64,000 bases of DNA from Kribbella italica (GCF_014205135.1 NZ_JACHMY010000001.1:682001-746000); one strand, 5' to 3'. Numbered from the stretch's first letter, positions 49,399-57,500 are shown. Numbers and translations: made by a program. Notes: generated by a model from the letters alone, not told the origin.

Positions 49399-50592
49399 TC
49401 AGGTCCTTCGGGTCAAGGCGAGCTGGACGACGTCGAGGTACCCGGAGCGGAAACCTGCTTCGGAGTACGCGAGGTAGAACTCCCACATCCGGCGGAAGGT
49501 CTCGTCGAATCCGAGCGCGTCGACCTCCGCGGCCTGCTCGGTGAAGCGGTCGCGCCACAGGCGCAGGGTCCGGGCGTAGTCGGCGCCGAACTTGTGCTGA
49601 TCGATCACGGCGAGACGGCCGGCCGAGCGGTCGATCGCCTCCAGGGAAGGGATCAGGCCGCCGGGGAAGATGTACTTGTGGATCCAGCCCTGCGCGTGCC
49701 GGGTCGCGCGCAGCCGGTCGTCGGGCATCGTGATCGCCTGCAGGCCGAACCGCCCGCCGGGCACGAGCAGGCGGTCGACGGTCGCGAAGTACTCGGCCCA
49801 GTACCGCTCGCCGACGGCCTCGATCATCTCGACGCTCACCACCGCGTCGTACCGGCCGGCGGCGTCGCGGTAGTCGCACAGCTCGACGGTCGCGTCCACG
49901 CCCGCCTCGGCGATCCGCTTGCGCGCGAGGTCGCGCTGCTCGGTGGACAGCGTGATCGACGTGACGGTCGCGCCACGGCCGGCCGCCTGGATCGCGAGCT
50001 GACCCCAGCCGGTCCCGATCTCCAGAACGCGCGAGCCCTCCCGTACGCCGGCCAGGTCGAGCACGTTGTCGATCTTGCGGACCTGCGCCTGCTCGAGGTC
50101 GTCGGTGTCGTCGAAGAGCGCTGACGAGTACGACATGGTCGGGTCGAGGAAGGTCGCGAACAGGTCGTTGGACAGGTCGTAGTGGCGGGCGATGTTGGAG
50201 CGCGCGCCCGTGCGGTCGTTCAGCTCGGAGGTCGGCATGCGCTGCTCGATCACCTTGCGGAAGCGCTGGAGCGTCGGCGGGACGAGCGTGCTGAGCCGGC
50301 GGGCGAAGACGGTCAGCAGCTCGGCCAGGTCGGTGCCGGGCGCGGCCCGCCAGTCGCCGGCCATGTAGGCCTCGCCGAAGCCGATCTTGAGGTCGGCACC
50401 GATCCGGTGGAAGAACCTGTCGGAGACGATCTCCATCACCGGTCCGCCGCGGCCGAGGCGCCGGCCGTCGGGCAGCACCACTTGCACTGCGAGGTCGCGA
50501 ACGGCACCTCGGAGGACCTGCCGCGCCGCGGCTGCACGAACAGAACTTCTGGGACTTTTGACGATGTCTGGCCAGCGCTCGTCGATGGTCAT
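49399..50592 (-). CDS. Cyclopropane/methyl-fatty-acid synthase family methyltransferase
   Basis: A 397-residue SAM-dependent methyltransferase of the CFA synthase family. Features: an N-terminal lipid domain (DLKIGFGEAYMAGDW), NIARHYDLSNDLFATFLDPTMSYSSALF, the SAM motif VLEIGTGWGQLAIQAA, VVSVEMIEAVGERYW and IHKYIFPGGLIPSLE. These motifs methylate or cyclopropanate double bonds of phospholipid acyl chains. ATG 50592 overlaps the DUF1365 stop (ATGA). Its neighbours (DUF1365 and FAD oxidoreductase) are the same trio as Rv0449c, Rv0448c and ufaA1 in Mycobacterium tuberculosis as I recall, which supports unusual fatty-acid formation (methyl-branched, cyclopropane or furan). Confidence 0.92.
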   Translation of the reverse strand: MTIDERWPDIVKSPRSSVRAAAARQVLRGAVRDLAVQVVLPDGRRLGRGGPVMEIVSDRFFHRIGADLKIGFGEAYMAGDWRAAPGTDLAELLTVFARRLSTLVPPTLQRFRKVIEQRMPTSELNDRTGARSNIARHYDLSNDLFATFLDPTMSYSSALFDDTDDLEQAQVRKIDNVLDLAGVREGSRVLEIGTGWGQLAIQAAGRGATVTSITLSTEQRDLARKRIAEAGVDATVELCDYRDAAGRYDAVVSVEMIEAVGERYWAEYFATVDRLLVPGGRFGLQAITMPDDRLRATRHAQGWIHKYIFPGGLIPSLEAIDRSAGRLAVIDQHKFGADYARTLRLWRDRFTEQAAEVDALGFDETFRRMWEFYLAYSEAGFRSGYLDVVQLALTRRT

Positions 50593-51314
50593 CGTGCGAC
50601 TCCTTCCGGTGGGGTGTGCGGGCGGCGCTGCACCACCGGTAACCGGCGGAACCAGAGCCACACTCCATGGATTCGGATCAGAGTTGCGATCTGGTGGGTG
50701 ACGAAAGGGTTCCGTAAGACCGTCGCGAGAACAGCTCGCCGCGCGGCGGGGCGCGGCGTACCGGTGAACGCCGCGGAGAAGACGCGCTGGTCGTGCTGGT
50801 GCAGGTCGATCGCGACCGCCAGCCGGCCGGGCTCGAGGCGCAGCGTCACGTCGTACCGGCCTTCGACGGTGAAGAAGGGGGAGACGTAGAACTGCTTGTC
50901 CAGGCTGAACTGGGTGGCGCGGCCGAGCTGGGCGTGGCGTTCGCCGTACGTGTTGTGGATCTCGAGGACGACGCAGCGCAGGTCGCCGGCGGCGGTCAGG
51001 CACCAGAAGACGGTGAGTGGGTCGAAGACGTAGCCGAAGGTACGGGCGTTGGACAGCATCACGACGCGATCGTCCGGTCGCAGCTCCACGCCGTGCGCGG
51101 CGGTGAAGTGGGCGACGTTGTCGCGCAGGGACCGGTTCGGATCGCCCAGGTGGTCGGCGGCGCGGAACGAGCCGAGCCACCCGCGGCGGGGCAGGTCGGT
51201 GACGTCGACGAGCCACTGGTACGTCCGGTAGCGGAACCGGTGCCGCTTCGGCACCCGGCGCGAGTGACTGACGTGCCCGGGGACGATCGCGGGCAGCGTG
51301 GGAAGGTCTACCAC
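50589..51314 (-). CDS. DUF1365 family protein
   Basis: A 241-residue protein with the DUF1365 pattern: GHVSHSRRVPKRHRFRYRTYQWLVDVTDLP near the start, RTFGYVFDPLTVFWC in the middle, and EIHNTYGERHAQL, KQFYVSPFF and VAIDLHQHDQRVFSAAFTG. The family accompanies CFA-like methyltransferases and FAD oxidoreductases and is needed for modified fatty acids in several bacteria, but its reaction is not established. GTG 51314 overlaps the FAD gene by 7 bp and its stop overlaps the next ATG, so the three genes are strictly coupled. Confidence 0.9.
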   Translation of the reverse strand: MVDLPTLPAIVPGHVSHSRRVPKRHRFRYRTYQWLVDVTDLPRRGWLGSFRAADHLGDPNRSLRDNVAHFTAAHGVELRPDDRVVMLSNARTFGYVFDPLTVFWCLTAAGDLRCVVLEIHNTYGERHAQLGRATQFSLDKQFYVSPFFTVEGRYDVTLRLEPGRLAVAIDLHQHDQRVFSAAFTGTPRPAARRAVLATVLRNPFVTHQIATLIRIHGVWLWFRRLPVVQRRPHTPPEGVAR

Positions 51315-52570
51315 CTGACCCCCAGCCGGGAGGCTGCCTCGACACCCGAGCGGCAGCCGTCCTCGTGGAACCCCCAGCCCAGGTGCGCGCCCGCGAAGGC
51401 GAGCCGTGGTCCGCCGGCCGACGTGAGCTGCTCGGCCGCGGCGACGGACTCGGGAGTGAAGACCGGGTGCGCGTACGTCATCCGGCTGGTGACCTTGGCC
51501 GGGTCGACCCAGCCGTCCGGGTTGAGGGTGACCAGGTGCTCGTCGGCGGAGTCGAAGCCCTGCAGGCGATTCATCCAGTAGCTGACCAGGACCTGCGGCT
51601 GGTCGGCGTGGCAGTCGCGCATCCGGTAGTTCCAGGACGACCGCGCACGTCGTACGGCGGGCAGGACGGAGGTGTCGGTGTGCAGCCAGGTCGGGTTGAC
51701 CGAGTAGCGGAACGCGCCGAGCAGGGCCTTCTCCTCGGGCGTCGCGTCGACGAGCAGGTCGAGCGTCGTGTCGGCGTGCGTCGCGAGGACGATGCGGTCG
51801 AAGGCGTGGGTCGTGTCGCCGGTGACGACCTCGACGCCGTCGTCGTGCCGCAGCACCGAGCGGACGGGAGTCGCCGTGCGGACGTCGCCGATCGCGGCGA
51901 CCACCTGGTCGACGTACGCGCCGGAACCGCCCTCGACCGTGCGCCAGGTTGGCGAGCCGCCGACGGTCAGCATGCCGTGGTGGTCGAGGAAGCGGAACAG
52001 GTAGCGCGCCGGGTACAGCCCGGCGTCGGCCGTGCCCGACGACCAGACGCAGGCGACCAGCGGCACGGCGAAGTGCCGGACGAAGTACTTGGAGAAGCCG
52101 CGCTGCTGCAGGAACCCTGCCCAGGTGAGGCTGTCGTCGCCGTCGTTCAGGACAGCGCGGGCCGCGCGGTGGAAGCGGGGGATCTCGGTGAGCATGCGGA
52201 CGAAGCGGGGATCGGCGAGCCGGCGCGGCTGGCTCAGGATCGATCCGGCGCCGCGGCCCCCGGCGTACTCGAGACCGCAGCCGTCGCAGTGGACGCTCAT
52301 GCTCATCTCGGTCGGGCGGGTGCCCACGCCGAGCTCGGCGAAGAGCTTGAGCAGGTACGGGTAGGTCTGCTCGTTGTGCACGATGAAACCGCTGTCGACC
52401 CGGTGCGTGCCGCCGGCCGAGTCCGTGACGTCGTGGGTGTGCGCGTGCCCGCCGGGCCGGACGTCCGCCTCGAAGACGGTGACCCGACACGTCCGGCTCA
52501 GCAGGTACGCCGCGGTCAACCCGGCGACGCCGGACCCGACCACGGCCACCGACTCACGATGACCGCTCAT
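51308..52570 (-). CDS. FAD-dependent amine-oxidase-like oxidoreductase
   Basis: A 420-residue flavoprotein: the dinucleotide motif SVAVVGSGVAGLTAAYLLSR, FEADVRPGGHAHTHDV, DSGFIVHNEQTYPYLLKLF, and the C-terminal FAD-binding RLAFAGAHLGWGFHEDGCRSGVEAA. It groups with the NAD(P)-binding/amine-oxidase proteins that are paired with DUF1365 and CFA synthase and are thought to desaturate or oxidise the acyl chain. ATG at 52570 starts the four-gene operon. An inverted repeat (52593-52608) lies 23 bp upstream of the start. Confidence 0.9.
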   Translation of the reverse strand: MSGHRESVAVVGSGVAGLTAAYLLSRTCRVTVFEADVRPGGHAHTHDVTDSAGGTHRVDSGFIVHNEQTYPYLLKLFAELGVGTRPTEMSMSVHCDGCGLEYAGGRGAGSILSQPRRLADPRFVRMLTEIPRFHRAARAVLNDGDDSLTWAGFLQQRGFSKYFVRHFAVPLVACVWSSGTADAGLYPARYLFRFLDHHGMLTVGGSPTWRTVEGGSGAYVDQVVAAIGDVRTATPVRSVLRHDDGVEVVTGDTTHAFDRIVLATHADTTLDLLVDATPEEKALLGAFRYSVNPTWLHTDTSVLPAVRRARSSWNYRMRDCHADQPQVLVSYWMNRLQGFDSADEHLVTLNPDGWVDPAKVTSRMTYAHPVFTPESVAAAEQLTSAGGPRLAFAGAHLGWGFHEDGCRSGVEAASRLGVRW

Positions 52571-52592
52571 GGGGAAAGCCTTCCGGGTGCAT

Positions 52593-52608
52593 AAGTTCTG
52601 AACAACTT
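52593..52608. promoter_or_regulatory. Nested palindrome upstream of the lipid operon
   Basis: AAGTTCTGAACAACTT has outer 5-bp arms (AAGTT and AACTT) and contains the inner palindrome GTTCTGAAC. It lies 23 bp upstream of the FAD oxidoreductase start, a likely operator position. The protein that binds is unknown. Confidence 0.4.
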
Positions 52609-52678
52609 CTGGCTGGATCGCGGAAGTCCTTCGGAGCCGGCGGCGAAAATGATGGGTCGTCCACGGGCCGAACCCGGT

Positions 52679-52726
52679 GTCTCAGATGCTGATAGTGGAC
52701 TGAGTCGGTCGGTTTTGTTTGCTTTC
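52679..52726 (+). promoter_or_regulatory. Upstream element shared by the sulfur genes, copy A
   Basis: GTCTCAGATGCTGA (from 52679) and TTTGTTTGCTTTC (52714-52726) are 35 bp apart start to start, upstream of the substrate-binding gene. A closely similar pair with the same spacing precedes the TauE/SafE gene at 55515-55562. A shared promoter, operator or RNA leader is inferred. The rest of the gap (52571-52814) shows no gene. Confidence 0.5.
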
Positions 52727-52814
52727 ATGGTCCTCAGCCCAGGTCCCCCCCGAGCCAGGTCCGACGACAGATCGCGATTCCGCCCAGGATCGCCCGCAGC
52801 TGAAGGTCACCACT

Positions 52815-53879
52815 GTGAGGAACAACTTCCGCCGTACCCGCTTGCTCGCCGCCGCCGTGGCGCTGATGACCGTCGCCGCCGGCTGCTCGCGCGCCGACAG
52901 CAACGAGCAGCCGGTCGCCTCGACGGACAAGGGCCCGGCCACCGAGCTGCGGCTCGGCTACTTCCCGAACGTCACCCACGCGGCGGCGCTGGTCGGGCTC
53001 GACCAGGGCCTGTTCACCAAGGAGCTCGGCAGCACCAAGCTGGTGCCGACCAAGTTCAACGCCGGCCCGGAGGCCGTCGGCGCGCTGCTCGGCGGCTCGC
53101 TGGACGCCTCCTTCATCGGCTCCGGCCCGGCGATCAACGCCTACGCGAAGTCCAACGGCGAAGCGGTCCGGCTGATCGCCGGTACGACGTCCGGCGGCGC
53201 GCAGCTGGTGGTCAAGCCGACCATCACCAAGCCCGAGGACCTGGCCGGCAAGACGGTGGTCACCCCGCAGCTGGGCAACACCCAGGACGTGTCGCTGAAG
53301 AAGTGGCTGGCCGAGAAGAACCTGACCGGCAAGGTGAAGGTCACCAACCTGGAGAACGCGCAGACGCTGGACGCGTTCAAGAAGGGTGACGTCGACGCCG
53401 CCTGGCTGCCCGAGCCCTGGTCGTCGCGGCTGGTGCTGGACGCCGGCGCGAAGGTGCTGCTGGACGAGGCCGAGCTGTGGCCCGACGGCAAGTTCCCGAC
53501 CACCGTGCTGATCGTGCGGACCAAGTTCCTGCAGGAGCACCCGCAGTCGGTCAAGGCGCTGCTGACCGGTCTGGTCGGGGCGATCGACTACAGCACCAAG
53601 GACGAGGCCGCCGCGAAGAAGGTGGTCAACGCCCAGCTGCTCGAGCTGACCGGCAAGGCGCTGAAGCCGGAGGTCATCGATCGCGCCTTCGCCAACATCA
53701 AGATCACCGCCGACCCGATCGCGGGCCAGTTCCCGCAGCTGGCCAAGGACCAGGTCACCGCCGCGATCGCGAAGGAAGCGCCAGACGTGTCCGGGTTCGC
53801 CGACTTCGGGCCGCTGAACGAGGTGCTCACCAAGGCCGGGCAGCCGACCGTCGACGCCGCCGGTCTGGACAAGAAGTAA
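52815..53879 (+). CDS. ABC transporter substrate-binding lipoprotein, sulfonate/nitrate type
   Basis: A 354-residue lipoprotein. The start VRNNFRRTRLLAAAVALMTV and lipobox VAAGC place the lipid Cys at about residue 24. The mature part is an SsuA/TauA/NrtA-type receptor: LRLGYFPNVTHAAALVGLDQGLF, FNAGPEAVGALLGGSLDASFIGSGPAINAY, KPEDLAGKTVVTPQLGNTQD and DAAWLPEPWSSRLVL. GTG at 52815 is chosen for the signal peptide and a GAAGG upstream. It would capture sulfonates or a related oxyanion outside the membrane for the ABC genes that follow. The nearby TauE/SafE gene supports a sulfur role. The precise ligand is not readable. Confidence 0.9.
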   Translation: MRNNFRRTRLLAAAVALMTVAAGCSRADSNEQPVASTDKGPATELRLGYFPNVTHAAALVGLDQGLFTKELGSTKLVPTKFNAGPEAVGALLGGSLDASFIGSGPAINAYAKSNGEAVRLIAGTTSGGAQLVVKPTITKPEDLAGKTVVTPQLGNTQDVSLKKWLAEKNLTGKVKVTNLENAQTLDAFKKGDVDAAWLPEPWSSRLVLDAGAKVLLDEAELWPDGKFPTTVLIVRTKFLQEHPQSVKALLTGLVGAIDYSTKDEAAAKKVVNAQLLELTGKALKPEVIDRAFANIKITADPIAGQFPQLAKDQVTAAIAKEAPDVSGFADFGPLNEVLTKAGQPTVDAAGLDKK

Positions 53880-53899
53880 CCGTTCCGAGGGGGAACACG

Positions 53900-54628
53900 A
53901 TGACCTCAACGATCGAGACCAGGCCGGTGGCCGCGGCCGTGACGCCCGTCCGTTTCCACCAGGTCGGCAAGACGTTCGGGCAGGGCGGCAAGGCCGTGGT
54001 CGCGCTCGACCAGGTCGACCTCGCGGTCGCGCCGGGGGAGTTCGTCTGCCTGCTCGGCGCGTCGGGCTGCGGCAAGACGACGCTGCTCAACCTGGTGGCC
54101 GGGCTCGACCAGCCGACCACCGGCCGGATCGAGCTGAACTCGTCCCGGCCGGCGGTCGTCTTCCAGGAGGCGGCGCTGATGCCGTGGCTCACCGCCGCGG
54201 GCAACATCGAGCTGCCGCTGCGGATGGCCGGCGTCGGCAAGGCGGCCCGCCGGGCCACGGCGGCTGAGCTGCTCGAGCTCGTCCGCCTCGGCGGAGTGGG
54301 CGACAAGCGGCCGCACGAGCTGTCCGGCGGGATGCGGCAGCGGGTCGCGCTCGCCCGCGCGCTGGCCTCGACCACCGACCACACCGGTTCCGGCGCGGGC
54401 AAGCCGTCGCTGCTGCTGATGGACGAGCCGTTCTCCGCCCTCGACGCGATCACCCACGACGTCCGCGAGGCGGTGCGGCTCGGCCAGCGCGTCGTCCTGC
54501 TGTCCTCGCGGCCGGGCCGGGTGGTGCGGGAGTGGAACGTCGACGGGCTCACCGACGGCGCCGAAACCGGCGCGGTGGACGAGGTCAACGCCGCGCTCCG
54601 CGAGGTGATCAGCAGCCATGCCGCCTGA
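53900..54628 (+). CDS. ABC transporter ATPase, sulfonate type, lacking the segment between D-loop and H-loop
   Basis: A 242-residue SsuB-like ATPase. Walker A GASGCGKTT (residues 53-61), signature LSGGMRQRVALARAL (142-156), Walker B LLLMDEPFSALD (171-182) and switch His in THDVREAV (His186) are all present. But SALDAIT runs straight into HDVREAV: the approximately 22-26 residues that hold a helix and a beta strand between the D-loop and the H-loop in every ABC ATPase are missing (codons at 54446-54460). The reading frame continues normally afterwards (GQRVVLLSSRPGRV). The protein may not hydrolyse ATP or fold properly. It begins 20 bp after the receptor gene and overlaps the permease gene by 11 bp. 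Confidence 0.88.
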   Translation: MTSTIETRPVAAAVTPVRFHQVGKTFGQGGKAVVALDQVDLAVAPGEFVCLLGASGCGKTTLLNLVAGLDQPTTGRIELNSSRPAVVFQEAALMPWLTAAGNIELPLRMAGVGKAARRATAAELLELVRLGGVGDKRPHELSGGMRQRVALARALASTTDHTGSGAGKPSLLLMDEPFSALDAITHDVREAVRLGQRVVLLSSRPGRVVREWNVDGLTDGAETGAVDEVNAALREVISSHAA

Positions 54629-55508
54629 GGCCACCCGGGTCCGGCCGGTCGACGCCGGTTCGGTCGAAGCAGGTCTGGACGCGCTCGACACCCCGGTGGA
54701 TCTGCACCGGGAGACGGTGCTGCGGCGGATCGTCGTACGGGTCCTGCCGCCGATCGGTGCGATCGCCCTGTTCGTGCTGGTCTGGCAGCTGCTCTGGGCC
54801 GCGGCGTTCTGGCCGGAGTTCAAGCTGCCCGCGCCCGCCGACGTCGGGACCCAGATCTGGCAGCTGGTGACCTCCGGGGACATCCTCGAGCTGTTCTGGA
54901 CGTCGGTGCACCGGGCCGTGATCGGATTCGGGATCTCGCTGCTGATCGCCGTACCGCTCGGCCTGGCGATCGCGAACATCACCGTCGTCCGGCGCGGGAT
55001 CGGGCCGCTGGTGTCCGGGCTGCAGAGCCTTCCCTCGGTGGCCTGGGTGCCGGCGGCGATCCTGTGGTTCGGGCTCAACGACCGGGCCATCTACTGGGTC
55101 GTCCTGCTCGGCGCCGTACCGTCGATCGCGAACGGGCTGGTGTCCGGCCTGGACCAGGTGCCGCCGATCCTGCCGCGGGTCGGCAAGGCGCTCGGCGCGG
55201 GCCGGTGGAGCGGCATCCGGTACATCCTGCTGCCGGCCGCGCTGCCCGGATTCCTCGGGGGACTCAAGCAGGGTTGGGCGTTCTCGTGGCGGTCGCTGAT
55301 GGCCGCCGAGCTGATCGCGACGTCGCCGGACCTGGGCGAAGGGCTCGGGCAGTACCTGCACAACGCGATGTCGCTGTCGGACATCTCGATGGTGTTCGCC
55401 GGGATCCTGCTGATCTTCGTGGTCGGCGTCGGGATCGAGCTCGCGGTGTTCCGGCCGCTGGAGAACTCCGTACTGCGGGCGCGTGGGCTGACCCAGGGGA
55501 GGAAATAG
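54618..55508 (+). CDS. ABC transporter permease, sulfonate type
   Basis: A 296-residue SsuC/TauC-like permease with six membrane helices (first at about residues 47-67, LPPIGAIALFVLVWQLLWA). The EAA loop that docks on the ATPase is seen as GKALGAGRWSGIRYILLPAALPGFLGGLKQGWAFSWRSLMAAELI. The N-terminus (about 1-40) is hydrophilic. It forms the membrane channel of the sulfonate-type transporter with the preceding two genes. ATG at 54618 lies inside the ATPase gene, so translation is coupled. Confidence 0.92.
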   Translation: MPPEATRVRPVDAGSVEAGLDALDTPVDLHRETVLRRIVVRVLPPIGAIALFVLVWQLLWAAAFWPEFKLPAPADVGTQIWQLVTSGDILELFWTSVHRAVIGFGISLLIAVPLGLAIANITVVRRGIGPLVSGLQSLPSVAWVPAAILWFGLNDRAIYWVVLLGAVPSIANGLVSGLDQVPPILPRVGKALGAGRWSGIRYILLPAALPGFLGGLKQGWAFSWRSLMAAELIATSPDLGEGLGQYLHNAMSLSDISMVFAGILLIFVVGVGIELAVFRPLENSVLRARGLTQGRK

Positions 55509-55514
55509 CACCAA

Positions 55515-55562
55515 GTCTCGGCATCTGAAACCCGGCCTACTTGGGTGACTTTGTCTGCTTTC
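55515..55562 (+). promoter_or_regulatory. Upstream element shared by the sulfur genes, copy B
   Basis: GTCTCGGCATCTGA (from 55515) and TTTGTCTGCTTTC (55550-55562) repeat the pattern of copy A at the same 35-bp spacing; the second block differs at one base of 13. CCAAGT (55511-55516) and ACTTGG (55539-55544) also form inverted arms here. It lies 38 bp upstream of the TauE/SafE start. Confidence 0.5.
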
Positions 55563-55600
55563 CTTGACGGACGTCCTCCTCCGTCCCAAGGAGCAGTTCT

Positions 55601-56491
55601 GTGCGTCGTCTCATCCTGATCGCCCTGCTCGGATCCGTGGCCCAGCTCGTCGACGGCACGCTCGGCATGGCGTACGGCGTCACCGCCACCACGGCGCTGC
55701 TGATCACCGGCATCACGCCGGCCGTCGCCTCCGCGTCCGTGCACCTGAGCGAGGTGGGGACGACGCTGGCGTCCGGGCTGTCGCACTGGCGGTTCGGCAA
55801 CGTGGACTGGCGCGTGGTGGCGCTGATCGGCGTACCGGGTGGGGTCGGTGCTTTCGCGGGGGCGACGTTCCTGTCGAACCTGTCGACCGAGTCGGCGTCG
55901 CTGTGGGTTGCGGCGTTGCTGATCCTGCTGGGGGTCTACATCCTGGCGCGGTTCGCCACCGGCAAGGTGCGCGGCGTGATCCAGGGGCGCGTGGGCGGGC
56001 GGTTCCTGGGGCCGCTCGGGCTGGTCGCCGGGTTCGTCGACGCGACCGGTGGTGGCGGCTGGGGTCCGGTGGCCACGTCGGCGCTGCTCGGGAGCGGGAA
56101 GCTGGCGCCGCGGAAGACGGTCGGGTCGGTCAATGCCGCGGAGTTCATCGTGTCGGTCGCGGCCAGCCTGGGCTTCCTGTTCGGCCTGGGCAACGAGAAC
56201 ATCCCGTACGAGATCGTCGCGGCGCTGCTGATCGGCGGCGTGATCGCGGCACCGCTCGCGGCGTGGCTGGTGTCGCGGCTCGCGACACAGTGGCTGGGGG
56301 TCGGTGTCGGGCTCGTCCTGATCCTCACCAACGCGCGGACGCTGCTGAAGGGGCTCGAGGTCGGGACCGGGGCGCGGTTCGCGGTGTACGGCGTGCTGGT
56401 GGCGCTGTGGGCAGGGGTCGTCGCGTACGGCGTACGGCGGTCGGCCGCGGAACGTGCGGAGGACAAGGAACTGGAGTCGATCGCGGGCTGA
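55601..56491 (+). CDS. TauE/SafE family sulfite/sulfoacetate exporter-like protein
   Basis: A 296-residue membrane protein with about 8-9 helices. LLGSVAQLVDGTLGMAYGVTATTALLI in the first helix and the repeat FVDATGGGGWGPVATSALLGSG in the second half are the two-fold TauE/SafE motif. Such proteins export sulfite, sulfoacetate or related sulfur anions. GTG at 55601 has AAGGAG 7-8 nt upstream. It follows the sulfonate-type ABC genes and has the same upstream element, so it probably removes sulfite formed when sulfonates are used. Confidence 0.88.
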   Translation: MRRLILIALLGSVAQLVDGTLGMAYGVTATTALLITGITPAVASASVHLSEVGTTLASGLSHWRFGNVDWRVVALIGVPGGVGAFAGATFLSNLSTESASLWVAALLILLGVYILARFATGKVRGVIQGRVGGRFLGPLGLVAGFVDATGGGGWGPVATSALLGSGKLAPRKTVGSVNAAEFIVSVAASLGFLFGLGNENIPYEIVAALLIGGVIAAPLAAWLVSRLATQWLGVGVGLVLILTNARTLLKGLEVGTGARFAVYGVLVALWAGVVAYGVRRSAAERAEDKELESIAG

Positions 56492-56573
56492 TCCGGCGTT
56501 CGTTGGCGAGCCGAAAGGTGATCGGCCGCGCCGTCGGGGTCGCGTGCTGGAAAAGGCGCCGTACTGTGGAGGC

Positions 56574-57005
56574 GTGCGATATCTGCCGTTCCTGATCAGT
56601 CTGGCCCTGACCGTCTACGCGCTGTTCTCCTGCATCCAGACGCGTGCCGAGGACGTTCCCTACCTGCCCAAGCTGGTGTGGCTCGTCCTGATCGTCGTCG
56701 TGCCCTTCGCGGGCCCGATCGTCTGGCTGCTGATGTCGCGGAACGCAGGCCGCCCCGAACGCCCGGTCCGGCGTACGCCGGCACCCGGCCGCCCGGTCGC
56801 GCCCGACGACGACCCGGACTTCCTCGCGACGCTCGAGCGCTTCCGGGATCCCCGCATGGGTGGATCCGCGCCGCGGCCGGAGGATGAGAAGCCGTCCAAG
56901 GAGAAGCCTGCGAAGGACAAGCAGTCGAAGGACAAGCCCGCCAAGGGCAAGGCCGAGGACACCGGCAAAGAAGCCCCCACCGAGTCTGACGACGGCAAGC
57001 AGTAG
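56574..57005 (+). CDS. PLD N-terminal-domain membrane protein with Lys-rich tail
   Basis: A 143-residue protein. Two N-terminal helices (LPFLISLALTVYALFSCIQT and LPKLVWLVLIVVVPFAGPIVWLL) form the PLDc_N (phospholipase D nuclease N-terminal) module. The rest is a cytoplasmic Pro/Lys/Glu-rich tail (KPSKEKPAKDKQSKDKPAKG). GTG 56574 is closely preceded by GGAGG. The family is common in actinobacteria as stand-alone membrane proteins of unknown role. Confidence 0.82.
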   Translation: MRYLPFLISLALTVYALFSCIQTRAEDVPYLPKLVWLVLIVVVPFAGPIVWLLMSRNAGRPERPVRRTPAPGRPVAPDDDPDFLATLERFRDPRMGGSAPRPEDEKPSKEKPAKDKQSKDKPAKGKAEDTGKEAPTESDDGKQ

Positions 57006-57114
57006 CCGGCTGAGGTGAGGCCGGCGACCATGCGGCCGACAAGGTCTGCAGTGGCTGAGCCCGCACCGGCCGGAAAACGAACTGCAGGAGCCGAGTGGTG
57101 CCGGGCCGGAGTGG

Positions 57115-57278
57115 GTGCCACGGGCCAGCGCCGAGTGGGTGCCACGGGTCAGCGCCGGGCGGTGCCACGGGTCAGCGCCGGGCGGTGCCACGGGTCAGCG
57201 CCGGGCGGTGCCACGGGTCAGCGCCGGGTGGGTGCCACGGGCTGGTGCCGGGTAGGTGCCACGGGGCAGCGCCCGGGG
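57115..57278. repeat. 23/24-bp tandem repeat, seven units
   Basis: Units starting GTGCCACGGG(T/C/G) occur at 57115, 57139, 57162, 57185, 57208, 57232 and 57256; the core is GTGCCACGGGTCAGCGCCGG. The unit length changes between 23 and 24 bp, so reading frames shift and the array is unlikely to be coding. It is the main content of the gene-free stretch 57006-57500; nothing else was recognised there. Confidence 0.9.
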
Positions 57279-57500
57279 TGGTGGGGTGACAGGCGGAGTC
57301 GGCCAGGGGGTGAGGGCTCGGGGCCCTTCAGGAGCTGGGGTTTCCGCGTGACCCCACCGGTCCCCGGACGTGCGAGGGCACGCCCGAGGAGCTCGGTGCT
57401 GGTGGGTGTTCAACCTCCGGAGCAGGAACGACCGGGGTTGGGTCCGGGCCGGAGCAGGCCGAGCCTGGAAGAGTCGGGGTGGATCGTCACCCGGCGGCCG

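Noticed and set aside
52571-52814. SAM riboswitch in front of the sulfur transporter
   Set aside because: No match to known SAM riboswitch cores could be seen; only the element shared with the tauE/safE upstream region is supported.
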